This document shows positions 1 to 7,441 of a DNA stretch of 64,000 bases, piece after piece. Below the pieces are notes generated by a model. It had not been told where the DNA came from, made no database searches, and saw only the letters and a program-made list of their open reading frames with translations. Source of the DNA: Polaromonas sp. JS666 (GTDB lineage: Bacteria > Pseudomonadota > Gammaproteobacteria > Burkholderiales > Burkholderiaceae_C). A program made the position numbers and the translations under genes. Numbering within the stretch: position 1 is the first letter of the stretch; each line of letters begins with the position of its first letter. The stretch covers positions 3,968,001 to 4,032,000 of the forward strand of contig NC_007948.1 of assembly GCF_000013865.1 (NCBI RefSeq). Direction: 5' to 3'.

Positions 1-1
1 G

Positions 2-301
2 CTTCACAAGGCCAAGATTCGGCGCGAGCAAATCCGCTGGTTCTTGCTGACCGCCCTCAACGTGGCGCGGCCCGTGGGTATGTACACCGAGGCGCTGCTG
101 CCCATCGTGCAGGCCACCTATACGGATGCAACGCACCAGGAAGTGCGCCGCGAGCTGGACTACCTGGAAGAGCGCACGCTGGTCAGCATCAAGCGCGACG
201 GCATGGACCGCTGGTTTGCCGAGCTGGCCCGCTTTGGGGTGGATGTGGTTGAGTACACGGTCGACTGCGAGCCCGGCATTGCACGGCCTCGCGCCTACTG
301 A
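2..301 (+). CDS. Mu gp26-like phage protein, 5' end outside window
   Basis: The reading frame is open from the first bases of the window, so the start codon lies upstream; 99 residues are visible. It is a small charged protein with no membrane segment. The pattern (a basic N-terminus, a helix, then EVRRELDYLEERTLV followed by a beta-like segment) resembles a winged-helix fold, but this is only an impression. It sits directly before the DUF3486 gene, two bases after its stop, which is the place of gp26 in Mu-like phages. Its function is unknown. It is probably translated together with the terminase genes that follow. Confidence 0.6.
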   Translation, partial: LHKAKIRREQIRWFLLTALNVARPVGMYTEALLPIVQATYTDATHQEVRRELDYLEERTLVSIKRDGMDRWFAELARFGVDVVEYTVDCEPGIARPRAY

Positions 302-303
302 TC

Positions 304-825
304 ATGACGCAACGCAGCAAGGTAGTCACCCTGCCAGAGGCCACCCGCGCCGAGCTGGACCGCCGCCTGATCACCGAGGGCTTTCGCGGCTATGACGAGC
401 TGGAGCTATGGCTGCGGGAGCTGGGCTACGAGATCGGCAAAAGCAGCATCCACCGCTACGGCACCAAGCTGGAGCAGCGGCTCGACCAGCTCAAGCGCGC
501 CACCGACCAGGCCAAGGCCCTGGTGGCCGCAGCGCCCGACGATGCAGGCGACATGAGCCAGGCCGTGCTGCGCCTGATGCAGGAAAAGATTTTCTCGGCG
601 CTGATGGAGATGGAGGTTGACCCCGACGAGCAGTCGCTGGGCGGCCTGGCCAAGGCGCTGGCCCCGCTGGTGCGTGCCAATATCGCGCAGCAGAAGTTTG
701 CCAGCGAGGTCAAGGAAAAAGCCCGCAGCGCGGCCGAGGCGGTGGACAAGCTGGCGCGCAAGGGCGGCTTGACCGACGACACGGTGGACGCCATCCGTCG
801 CCAGATTTTGGGGATTGCAGCATGA
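304..825 (+). CDS. DUF3486 protein, Mu gp27-like terminase small subunit
   Basis: A 173-residue protein of the DUF3486 family, which in Mu-like phages lies just before the large terminase and is taken to be the DNA-recognition (small) subunit. The N-terminal part, with LPEATRAELDRRL and the YEIGKSSIHRYG stretch at about residues 39-50, looks like a helix-turn-helix. The rest is a long alanine-, lysine- and glutamate-rich helical region suited to oligomer formation. It follows the previous gene with a two-base gap and overlaps the next small ORF by ATGA. The family assignment is firm; the small-terminase role comes from gene position in related phages. Confidence 0.85.
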   Translation: MTQRSKVVTLPEATRAELDRRLITEGFRGYDELELWLRELGYEIGKSSIHRYGTKLEQRLDQLKRATDQAKALVAAAPDDAGDMSQAVLRLMQEKIFSALMEMEVDPDEQSLGGLAKALAPLVRANIAQQKFASEVKEKARSAAEAVDKLARKGGLTDDTVDAIRRQILGIAA

Positions 826-992
826 CGCTAACTCTGGTTCTCGCCTGGTGGATGTTGGTGCCTGCGGTGTGGACGGCGATATTCATCGCGTGGATGTGGA
901 TTGTCTGTGAAACCGTCGAGGATATTGGCATCCTTTGCATCCCTTGGGTCATAGGGCTCATTTTGGTGAGCCTCGTTCGGGCTTTATCTTGA
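822..992 (+). CDS. Small two-helix membrane protein in phage head operon
   Basis: A 56-residue ORF starting with ATG in the ATGA overlap with the DUF3486 stop and ending in TTGA, which overlaps a possible TTG start of the large terminase. Two hydrophobic segments (about residues 4-29 and 34-54), rich in Trp, Ile, Leu and Val, are separated by a short acidic turn (CETVED). This is the size and shape of a holin or holin-like accessory protein, or of a superinfection-exclusion protein, but there is no motif to decide. The seamless coupling on both sides argues that it is translated. I do not recognise the family. Confidence 0.55.
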   Translation: MTLTLVLAWWMLVPAVWTAIFIAWMWIVCETVEDIGILCIPWVIGLILVSLVRALS

Positions 993-2512
993 GCACCACG
1001 CCCCCGCTCCTTCAAAGCGACGCGAACAGTACGGACGCGCCGCCACCTGTCCTGTTGCCGTATCAACAGCGCTGGGTCGCCGACGATTCGCAATTCAAGA
1101 TCGGCGAGAAGTCGCGCCGGATTGGTTTTACCTGGGGCGAGGCGTCTGACGATGTATTGATTGCTGCCAAAGAAGGCGGCACGAACGTTTTCTACATCGG
1201 CCCGACTCAGGACATGGCGCTCGAATACATCGAAGCCTGCGCCATGTGGGCGCGGGTTTTCAACTTCGCGGCCAGCCAGGTTCAGGAAGGCATCTTCGAC
1301 GACGAAGATAAGGATATAAAAACCTACAAAATCGACTTCCCGGCCAGCGGCCGCCGCATCCTCGCGCTCAGCTCGCGTCCCACCAACCTGCGCGGCAAGC
1401 AGGGCGTGATCGTCATTGACGAAGCGGCCTTTCATCCCGATTTGCAAGGGCTTTTAAAGGCCGCTATGGCCATGTTGATCTGGGGCGACAAAGTCCGGGT
1501 CTTTTCCAGCCACAACGGGCTGGACAGCCCGTTCAATGAACTGATCATCGACGTCCGGTCGGGCCGACGCAAGGGCGTGGTCCACCGCGTGACGTTCATG
1601 GAGGCCGTCGCCGAGGGCCTCTATAAGCGCGTTTGCATGCGCCGCCGAATTCCCTGGACTGCCGAGGGCGAGAAGGAGTGGGTCTCCGACGTGTATGGCT
1701 TTTACGGCGACGGTGCGACCGAAGAGCTGGACGTGGTGCCATCGCAAAGCGGTGGTGCCTACCTGACGATGGCCTTGATCGAACGGCAAATGAGCGCCGA
1801 GACCCCGCTGATTCGCGGCAAGTGGAAGTCCGAGTTCAACATCCAGCCCGACTGGGAGCGCGAGGCCGAGATACAGCGCTGGTGTGAAGAACACCTGGAG
1901 CCAGTGCTCATGGCGCTGCCCAAGCACCTGTGGCACAGCTTCGGCGAAGACTTCGGCCGCGTGGGCGACCTGACCGTGATGATCGTGCTGCAGGAGCAGC
2001 CCAACCTGGACAAACGCGTGGTGCTGCACGTCGAGCTGAGCAACTGCCCCTTCAAGCAGCAGGAGCAAATCCTCAAGTTCATCATCGACCGGCTGTACCG
2101 CTTTCGCGCGGGCGCGCTGGACCGCACCGGCAATGGTGCATACCTGTCTGAGGTGGCCGTGCAGAAGTACGGCGCCACCCGTATCGAGGGCATCCACCTC
2201 AGCGAGACCTGGTATCTCGAAAACCTGCCGCGCACCAAGGCGGCACTTGAAGACAACACGCTCAGCGGCATCCCCAAAGACAGCCAGGTGCGCGACGATC
2301 TGCGGGCGCTGCGCGTCATCAACGGCATCCCCAAGCTGCCAGCCGTCAAAACGCAAAAAGGCGACGGCGAAAAGCTGCAGCGCCACGGCGACTCAGCCGT
2401 TGCCCTGGTAATGGCCGACTACGCCATGCGCCGCGAGGTGGTGCCGATTGAATTCCAGGCCCTCGGCGTAGCGCGCGCCAGCAGCAGCATGGCCGATTAC
2501 ATGGGAGGCTGA
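989..2512 (+). CDS. Mu-like phage terminase large subunit (gp28)
   Basis: ATPase and nuclease of the DNA-packaging motor. From the TTG start used here it has 507 residues; Mu gp28 is a little longer. A deviant Walker A region (EKSRRIGFTW, residues 40-49) and a clear Walker B (VIVIDEAAF, residues 140-148) mark the ATPase half. The second half has RNase-H-like acidic stretches typical of terminase nucleases, such as FGEDFGRVGDLTVM. TTG at 989 was chosen because it overlaps the stop of the preceding small ORF. An in-frame ATG at 935 would add 18 residues but overlap that ORF by 58 bases. The portal gene follows after one base. Confidence 0.9.
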   Translation: MSTTPPLLQSDANSTDAPPPVLLPYQQRWVADDSQFKIGEKSRRIGFTWGEASDDVLIAAKEGGTNVFYIGPTQDMALEYIEACAMWARVFNFAASQVQEGIFDDEDKDIKTYKIDFPASGRRILALSSRPTNLRGKQGVIVIDEAAFHPDLQGLLKAAMAMLIWGDKVRVFSSHNGLDSPFNELIIDVRSGRRKGVVHRVTFMEAVAEGLYKRVCMRRRIPWTAEGEKEWVSDVYGFYGDGATEELDVVPSQSGGAYLTMALIERQMSAETPLIRGKWKSEFNIQPDWEREAEIQRWCEEHLEPVLMALPKHLWHSFGEDFGRVGDLTVMIVLQEQPNLDKRVVLHVELSNCPFKQQEQILKFIIDRLYRFRAGALDRTGNGAYLSEVAVQKYGATRIEGIHLSETWYLENLPRTKAALEDNTLSGIPKDSQVRDDLRALRVINGIPKLPAVKTQKGDGEKLQRHGDSAVALVMADYAMRREVVPIEFQALGVARASSSMADYMGG

Positions 2513-2513
2513 T

Positions 2514-4127
2514 ATGCCCAAACGACAAAGCAAACCCCCTCAGCCCGCGCAGCCGGTTCAAGCCACGGCGGCCACGAAGCCCGAGACGCAGGAGATCGCG
2601 TCGATCGACCGCGACTACAACCGGCTCTTCTTCGGCAACACGCTCACCCACGACGACGACACCCTGCTGACCCGTGGCGGCAGCAAGAGTTACCGCATCT
2701 ATGACGATCTGGAACGCGACGCGCATTGCGGCGCGGTGCTGGACAAACGCAAGATGGCCGTCACCTCGCGCCCGTGGGTCATCAAGCCCGCCAGCGAAGC
2801 CCCGCTCGACGTGGCCGCTGCCGACCTGGTGCGCCTTGCCTTTGGCAAGCTGCGGTTTAACGGCGTCTGCAAGCGAATGCTGGACGCAACGCTGAAGGGC
2901 TTTTCAGTCGGTGAGGTGATGTGGGCTGTAGTCGATGGCATGGTGCTGCCTGTCAAGGTCATTAACCGCGACCAGCGCCGCTTCACATTCAACCTTCAAG
3001 GGCAGCTGCGCCTCAAGACCAAAGAAAACATGATGGACGGCATTGCGGTGCCAGAGCGCAAGTTCATCGTGCACACCTACGGCGGCAAGGATGGCACGCC
3101 CTACGGCTTGGGCCTCGGCTCTAAATTGTTCTGGCCGGTCTTCTTCAAAAAGCAGGGTATTGGTTTCTGGCTCACGTTTGCCGACAAGTTTGGTAGCCCC
3201 ACTGCCTTGGGGAAATACCCCAATGGCACTTTGCAGCCCGAGCAAAACAAACTGCTCAGCGCCTTGCGCGCGATGAGCCAGGACGCAGGCGTCATCATCC
3301 CGGCCGGCATGGAGGTCGAGCTGATTGAGGCGTCCCGCAGCGGCAGCGTTGACACCTATGAAAAGCTCATCCGCTACATGGACGAGCAGATCAGCAAGGC
3401 CGTGCTGGGTGAAACCATGAGCACCACGGCCGCCAGCACCGGCCTTGGCAGCAACCAGGCGGGCGTGCACAACGACGTGCGCATTGAGCTGGCCCAGGAT
3501 GACAACGACGACCTGTGCGAAACACTGGGCAGCACCCTGATTGCCTGGCTCGTTTTTTACAACATGCCCGGCGCGGGCCTGCCCACCCTGGAGCGCGAGT
3601 TCGAAGAGCCCGAAGACCTGGCCCAGCGCGCAACGCGCGACAAGACGGTCGGCGAGCTGGGCTACGAGCCTACCGAGGAATACATCCTTGAGACCTATGG
3701 CGAGGGCTGGGTCAAGAAGGCCGCTCCGGCCGCTCCGCCTGCCGGCATGTTCACGCGGCTGGGTGTTGATGGCCAGCAACCCGCGTTTTCTGAGAGCATC
3801 GACAAGCTGCGCCGGGCCAGGCGCGCCAACCAGGACGTGCTGGAGCTGGCCGCAGATCAGCTCGCGGGCAATTGGCGCAAGACCATGCAGCGCCGTGTCG
3901 AAGACCTGCAGGCGATGCTTGAGGAAACCGGCGACCTGGTGATGTTCCGCGAGCGCATGGCCACGCTGCTTGAAACCGAACCACCCAAGGAACTGGTGGA
4001 GAGCATTGCCAACGCCAACTTCGCGGCGCAGCTGCTGGGCCGTGGCCCTGCCGATGCCGAGTTTTCGGAGGCAGATTCCGGCTGGTTTAAAGGCCTCTGG
4101 AACCGCCTTTTTAACGGCGCAAAGTGA
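2514..4127 (+). CDS. DUF935 portal protein (Mu gp29-like)
   Basis: A 537-residue member of the DUF935 family, the portal of Mu-like phages, through which DNA enters the capsid. Typical family segments are RDAHCGAVLDKRKMAV near residue 75, the YGLGLGSKLFWPVFFKK region near residue 200, and a glutamine- and alanine-rich C-terminal part. The long open frame without disruption shows that the gene itself is intact, although the prophage is not. It starts one base after the terminase stop and overlaps the MuF gene (ATGATG at the junction), as in other Mu-like head operons. The assignment is confident. Confidence 0.9.
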   Translation: MPKRQSKPPQPAQPVQATAATKPETQEIASIDRDYNRLFFGNTLTHDDDTLLTRGGSKSYRIYDDLERDAHCGAVLDKRKMAVTSRPWVIKPASEAPLDVAAADLVRLAFGKLRFNGVCKRMLDATLKGFSVGEVMWAVVDGMVLPVKVINRDQRRFTFNLQGQLRLKTKENMMDGIAVPERKFIVHTYGGKDGTPYGLGLGSKLFWPVFFKKQGIGFWLTFADKFGSPTALGKYPNGTLQPEQNKLLSALRAMSQDAGVIIPAGMEVELIEASRSGSVDTYEKLIRYMDEQISKAVLGETMSTTAASTGLGSNQAGVHNDVRIELAQDDNDDLCETLGSTLIAWLVFYNMPGAGLPTLEREFEEPEDLAQRATRDKTVGELGYEPTEEYILETYGEGWVKKAAPAAPPAGMFTRLGVDGQQPAFSESIDKLRRARRANQDVLELAADQLAGNWRKTMQRRVEDLQAMLEETGDLVMFRERMATLLETEPPKELVESIANANFAAQLLGRGPADAEFSEADSGWFKGLWNRLFNGAK

Positions 4128-4900
4128 TGCAGCTTGAAGGCGCGTTCAACCTTGCGCCCAAGAAGGCGCTGGAGTTCTTTCGCAAGAAGGGCTACGCGGT
4201 CAGCTTCGCCTGGCAGGACACCTTCAACGAAGAGCACAACCGCGCCTTCACCGTGGCCAAGATGGCCGACATCGACCTGCTCACCGACATGCGCAAGGCG
4301 GTCGATAAGGCCATTTCGGATGGCCTGACGCTTGAGCAGTTCAAAAAGCTGATCGAGCCCACGCTGCAAGAGGCCGGCTGGTGGGGCCGCAAGGAAGTTA
4401 CCGACCCGACAACCGGCGAGATCACCCAGGCCGAGCTGGGCAGCCCCAGGCGGCTGCGCACCATCTACCGCACCAACTTGAAAACAGCGTATGCCGCTGG
4501 CCAGTGGGCGCAGATCGAAGAGACCAAGGCTGAGGCTCCATTCCTGCTGTACGACGCGGTGGATGACGACCGCACCAGGCCAGAACACGCCGAGTGGGAC
4601 AACACCATCCTGCCGATTGATGATGCCTGGTGGTCCTTTCACACACCGCCCAACGGCTGGGAGTGCAGGTGCGGTGTCATCCAGCTTTCAAAGGCACAAG
4701 CCGAGGCAATGGGCTACAGCGCAGGCGATGAAGCACCCAAGACCGATTTCAGGCAATACACCAACCCTCGCACGGGTGAAATTACGCTGATTCCCAAGGG
4801 CATAGACCCCGGTTTTGGCTACAACCCCGGCACCGAGCAGGGCAAGGCCTTGCAAGAGGCGCTCGCAGCCAAGGTGAAGGCCTTCAAAGATGGCAACTGA
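4124..4900 (+). CDS. MuF-type minor head protein (gp30), short form
   Basis: A 258-residue phage head morphogenesis protein of the Mu gpF family, a minor capsid protein contacting the portal. The family signature is visible: RTIYRTNLKTAYAAGQWAQ, then the DRTRPEHAEWDNTILP stretch, then a WECRCGV motif with paired cysteines. Mu gpF is considerably longer (over 400 residues), so this is the short form or lacks the C-terminal extension. ATG at 4124 overlaps the portal stop; the next codon is also ATG, so the start could be 4127. It overlaps the next gene by 11 bases, indicating translational coupling. Confidence 0.87.
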   Translation: MMQLEGAFNLAPKKALEFFRKKGYAVSFAWQDTFNEEHNRAFTVAKMADIDLLTDMRKAVDKAISDGLTLEQFKKLIEPTLQEAGWWGRKEVTDPTTGEITQAELGSPRRLRTIYRTNLKTAYAAGQWAQIEETKAEAPFLLYDAVDDDRTRPEHAEWDNTILPIDDAWWSFHTPPNGWECRCGVIQLSKAQAEAMGYSAGDEAPKTDFRQYTNPRTGEITLIPKGIDPGFGYNPGTEQGKALQEALAAKVKAFKDGN

Positions 4901-5429
4901 CATCAAGATTCTTGCCAAAAATGAGCAGATAAAACGTGCGCTGAGCCGCGTTATGAGCACGCTTCCGGCCGGTGGCGATGGCACCCCGGTCATGCGGTCG
5001 ATTGGGCGCGTACTTTTAACCGGCTTGCAGCTGCGATTCAGGGCTCAAAAAGCCCCAGACGGCACGCCCTGGAAGCCCTCGCAGCGCGTCAAAAGGGAGG
5101 GCGGCCAAACCCTGCGCGATACCGGCATGCTGCGCGACTCTTTCAGCGCAAGTGCGACCAGCAGCAGGGCCCAGGTGGGCACCAACAGCATCAAGGCCGC
5201 CATCCACCAGTTCGGCGGCACCATCAAGCACCCCGGAGGCACCCGTTACGTCATCGTGGACGGCATGGCCCGGTTCGTCAGCAACAGCCTGGTGGGGCCG
5301 GTCAGCGGGGTCACCAAACCCCACCCGATTGACATGCCGGCCAGGCCCATGCTGGGCGATTCAGACGCCGACCGGCTCGAAATCCTGTCCGTCCTGGAGA
5401 CCCACTTCAAGGGCCGGTGGTCGCAATGA
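4890..5429 (+). CDS. Phage virion morphogenesis protein (Mu gpG/P2 gpS family)
   Basis: A 179-residue protein of the phage virion morphogenesis family, needed in Mu and P2 for tail completion or head-tail joining. Family features are the FRAQKAPDGTPWKPSQRVK segment, the GQTLRDTGMLRDSF motif, the IHQFGGTIKHPGG stretch, and the MPARPMLG motif near the C-terminus. It overlaps the MuF gene. It is the last phage gene before the break: in an intact Mu-like genome the protease and major capsid genes would come next, but only repeat-rich non-coding DNA follows. Confidence 0.88.
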   Translation: MATDIKILAKNEQIKRALSRVMSTLPAGGDGTPVMRSIGRVLLTGLQLRFRAQKAPDGTPWKPSQRVKREGGQTLRDTGMLRDSFSASATSSRAQVGTNSIKAAIHQFGGTIKHPGGTRYVIVDGMARFVSNSLVGPVSGVTKPHPIDMPARPMLGDSDADRLEILSVLETHFKGRWSQ

Positions 5430-5590
5430 GCCAATGGCCTGTGGATAACCCGGCTTTGAAGCCACTACCAGGCGGGATTGAAGCCCCCTTCAGGGGCAGC
5501 TAAAGGTGGGGCATGGTGCCCCACCTTTGAAAATTGGGTGATCGAGCCCAAAACCGCAAAAGCTCTTTAAAAATCAATGCTCTTATGGAT

Positions 5591-5615
5591 GCCCCTCGGG
5601 TTCGGCCCGAGGGGC
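5591..5615. other. Perfect 10-bp stem hairpin in prophage end region
   Basis: GCCCCTCGGG at 5591-5600 pairs perfectly with CCCGAGGGGC at 5606-5615 across the loop TTCGG. No T-run follows on either side, so it is not a standard intrinsic terminator. It sits immediately before one of the 12-bp repeats. Confidence 0.6.
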
Positions 5616-5786
5616 CAAAGGTGGGGCATCTTCTGTGGATAAGGTGGGGCACCCCCGATTTCACAGCCCCAAAGGTGGGGCATCAAAGCGATTCCAGCCC
5701 CACGGCGACCACCCGGTCACCGCTCGACGTACAGAGGGGCCACAGCAGCGTTTTAAACAGCCCCAGCCAGCCGATCAGCACCCCCG

Positions 5787-5835
5787 CAAACCATCCGCCG
5801 CCCAGCCCCACCTTTCCCCTCAAACCATCCGCCGC
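5787..5835. repeat. 15-bp direct repeat with 34-bp period
   Basis: CAAACCATCCGCCGC occurs at 5787-5801 and again at 5821-5835. An inverted copy of the 12-bp repeat lies between the two, and a direct copy begins one base after the second. It is probably part of the same protein-binding array near the phage right end. Confidence 0.7.
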
Positions 5836-5950
5836 AAAGGTGGGGCACCCCGTCAGCCCCAGATTCCCAGAAACCCCAATGTTTTCAACACGTTCCGCAT
5901 CATCCCGCCACAACCCGCCCCATCCCATCACTTCCTAAGACCATGTGTCG

Positions 5951-5962
5951 GTTCACACGAAA
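5951..5962. other. Probable Mu-like prophage right end and target duplication
   Basis: The flavin-reductase-like frame (minus strand) loses similarity at this point. Read outward on the plus strand the phage side ends in GTTCACA at 5957, fitting the TG...CA termini of Mu-type transposable phages. The next five bases, CGAAA at 5958-5962, are then the candidate 5-bp target duplication. This is inference: the left end lies outside the window. Confidence 0.5.
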
Positions 5963-6350
5963 CCGGGCTTTCGGCAACTCGCTGTACCTCTATCACGCGC
6001 GAATCCACGGGCGTCAATCCGGCCAGGCCGAATTCACTGACCTCGGGCGGTACCGGGGCGCAAGTCTGGTTCATGGCTTCAGCCAGCGGCCGCGTGGCCA
6101 GGTTCCAGGCGAACTCGCCCGTCTGCTCGACGTTGCGCACCGTGTCCTTGTAGCCGATGCTGGCAAACCCCACGATGGGCGGGGTGTAGTTAAAGGCGTT
6201 GAAAAAGCTGTAAGGCGCCAGGTTGAGTGCGCCCTCTGCATTGCGCGACGAAATCCAGCCGATCGGGCGCGGCCCGACGATGGCGTTGAACGGGTCGTGG
6301 GGCAGGCCGTGGCCGTGACGGGGTTCGTAGAAATGATTGGCGTTGGACAT
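5958..6350 (-). pseudogene. Flavin-reductase-like protein, C-terminus removed by prophage
   Basis: The minus-strand frame starting at ATG 6350 reads as the N-terminal part of a flavin reductase/FMN-binding split-barrel protein, with the typical stretches GPRPIGWISSRNAEG and NLAPYSFFNAFNYTPP. Such proteins reduce flavin with NAD(P)H or supply reduced flavin to a partner. Family members have about 200 residues. Here similarity ends after about 131 residues at VAESPVS and is replaced by nine unrelated residues and a stop at 5928. The remaining third should lie left of the prophage, outside the window. The gene is best explained as interrupted by prophage insertion and is probably non-functional. 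Confidence 0.75.
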
Positions 6351-6560
6351 GGGCTGTTCGCAATTCCGCTGTGAGTCTGGAGCCGACGATAACCTCAAAC
6401 GCCCTGCCACACTGCCGCCATGCCTCTCGTGCAGGGGGGTCGCGGTCGCCCGGTTGCCGGGCCGCTGGCAGACAGGCCATAGCCTGAGGGTGCCTGGCGA
6501 GGTCAGGTGGTATCCGGCGGACATTCGGACTAGTATGGAGCCTTCCCGAAGGAGTCGAGG

Positions 6561-7355
6561 ATGTCCAGCATACCCACAACGATTCTGGTGACAGGCGCGA
6601 CCGGCGGCATAGGGCTCGCCGTCTGCCACAGGCTGGCGAGAGCCGGCAACTCTCTCCTGCTTGCGGCGCGCGATGCCGACAAACTTCAGTCGCTGTGCGC
6701 GGACCTGTCCAGCGCCTCTTCCGGCAGCCATTCATGGATTTCGGTGGACATGACGCGTGATGCGTCAGTCAGCGAATTCGCCGGGGAACTGGCCGCAAGG
6801 AATGTGACGCTGGACGGAGCCGTATTGATGCCGCCACAGGACCCGCCCACCAGCGACCCGCTTCCCAGCAGCGACAAGTGGCGCGAGGTTCTGCAGAACA
6901 GTTTTGTGGGCCCGCTGTCGCTGCTCAAGGTGGCTATCGCTGCCATGAAGCCGGACCCGGCCAAGGGCAGGCGCGCCAAGATCGTCATCATCTCCGGCAT
7001 CTCATCGGTGCAGGTAATGGGCCACTACGCCTCCAGCAATGTGATTCGCTGCGCCTGGCTGGCTGAAGCCAAGACGCTGGCGTTCGCGCTGGGCGACCGG
7101 GGAATCCATGTGAACACGCTGTCCCTGGGGGGCACGCTCACGCCCGGGTACAGGGCCTCTCTGGAAAAGCGCGCAGCCAACGCCGGGACGACGTTTGAGC
7201 AGCGCCTGGAGGAAGAGACATCAAATGTCCCCCTGCACAAATACGGCACGCCCGAAGAGGTGGCCGCTGCTGTCGAGGGACTGCTGTCGCCGTTCTCCGA
7301 TCACATGACCGGGCTCAATATCCTGCACGATGGCGGATTCACGAGAGCCTATTGA
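6561..7355 (+). CDS. SDR-family oxidoreductase with altered active site
   Basis: A 264-residue short-chain dehydrogenase. The N-terminal dinucleotide motif TGATGGIG (residues 8-15) and the central serine region IISGISS are present. The catalytic YxxxK motif reads YASSN, so the lysine is replaced by asparagine; a true dehydrogenase role is therefore uncertain. The C-terminal LNILHDGGFTRAY ending is typical of SDRs. The start is supported by a GAAGGAG ribosome-binding site 9 bases upstream. It stands alone, divergent from the broken flavin reductase gene, and no substrate can be inferred. Confidence 0.8.
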   Translation: MSSIPTTILVTGATGGIGLAVCHRLARAGNSLLLAARDADKLQSLCADLSSASSGSHSWISVDMTRDASVSEFAGELAARNVTLDGAVLMPPQDPPTSDPLPSSDKWREVLQNSFVGPLSLLKVAIAAMKPDPAKGRRAKIVIISGISSVQVMGHYASSNVIRCAWLAEAKTLAFALGDRGIHVNTLSLGGTLTPGYRASLEKRAANAGTTFEQRLEEETSNVPLHKYGTPEEVAAAVEGLLSPFSDHMTGLNILHDGGFTRAY

Positions 7356-7441
7356 GAAGAAAAAGGCGTTCCCTTTTCCCTTTTCCCTTTTCCCGCGCAG
7401 CGGAAGGGTCGCCCTGCTGCACGCTGCGCCTGCGGCTCGCC

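Larger units (their letters stand above)
5502..5847. repeat. Cluster of 12-bp AAAGGTGGGGCA repeats
   Basis: Direct copies of AAAGGTGGGGCA lie at 5502-5513, 5617-5628, 5671-5682 and 5836-5847, with one missing the first A at 5641-5651. Inverted copies lie at 5517-5528 (exact) and 5804-5815 (11 of 12). The first direct and first inverted copies form a palindrome with a 3-base spacer. The arrangement resembles iterons or transposase/repressor binding sites close to a phage end. No protein-coding gene is supported in this stretch, although frames are open. Confidence 0.8.
1..5957 (+). mobile_element. Defective Mu-like prophage, right part
   Basis: Seven consecutive plus-strand genes follow the Mu head-operon order from gp26 to gp31, with ATGA-type overlaps. 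In Mu this block is followed by the protease/scaffold, major head and all tail genes. Here coding stops at 5429, and the probable phage end (a terminal CA) lies only about 530 bases further on, at about 5957. The morphogenetic right arm therefore appears to be deleted and the prophage cannot make particles by itself. The left end, transposase and early genes lie outside the window. The gene families are seen in the sequence; the exact right end is inferred from the break in the flavin-reductase-like gene and the Mu-family TG/CA terminal rule. Confidence 0.8.

Noticed and set aside
5534..6153. Open frames of 134 and 172 residues in the repeat region after the last phage gene
   Set aside because: They are Pro/His/Ser-rich, run over the repeated motifs and across the phage end, have no ribosome-binding site and resemble no family. 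They come from the G+C-rich repeats.
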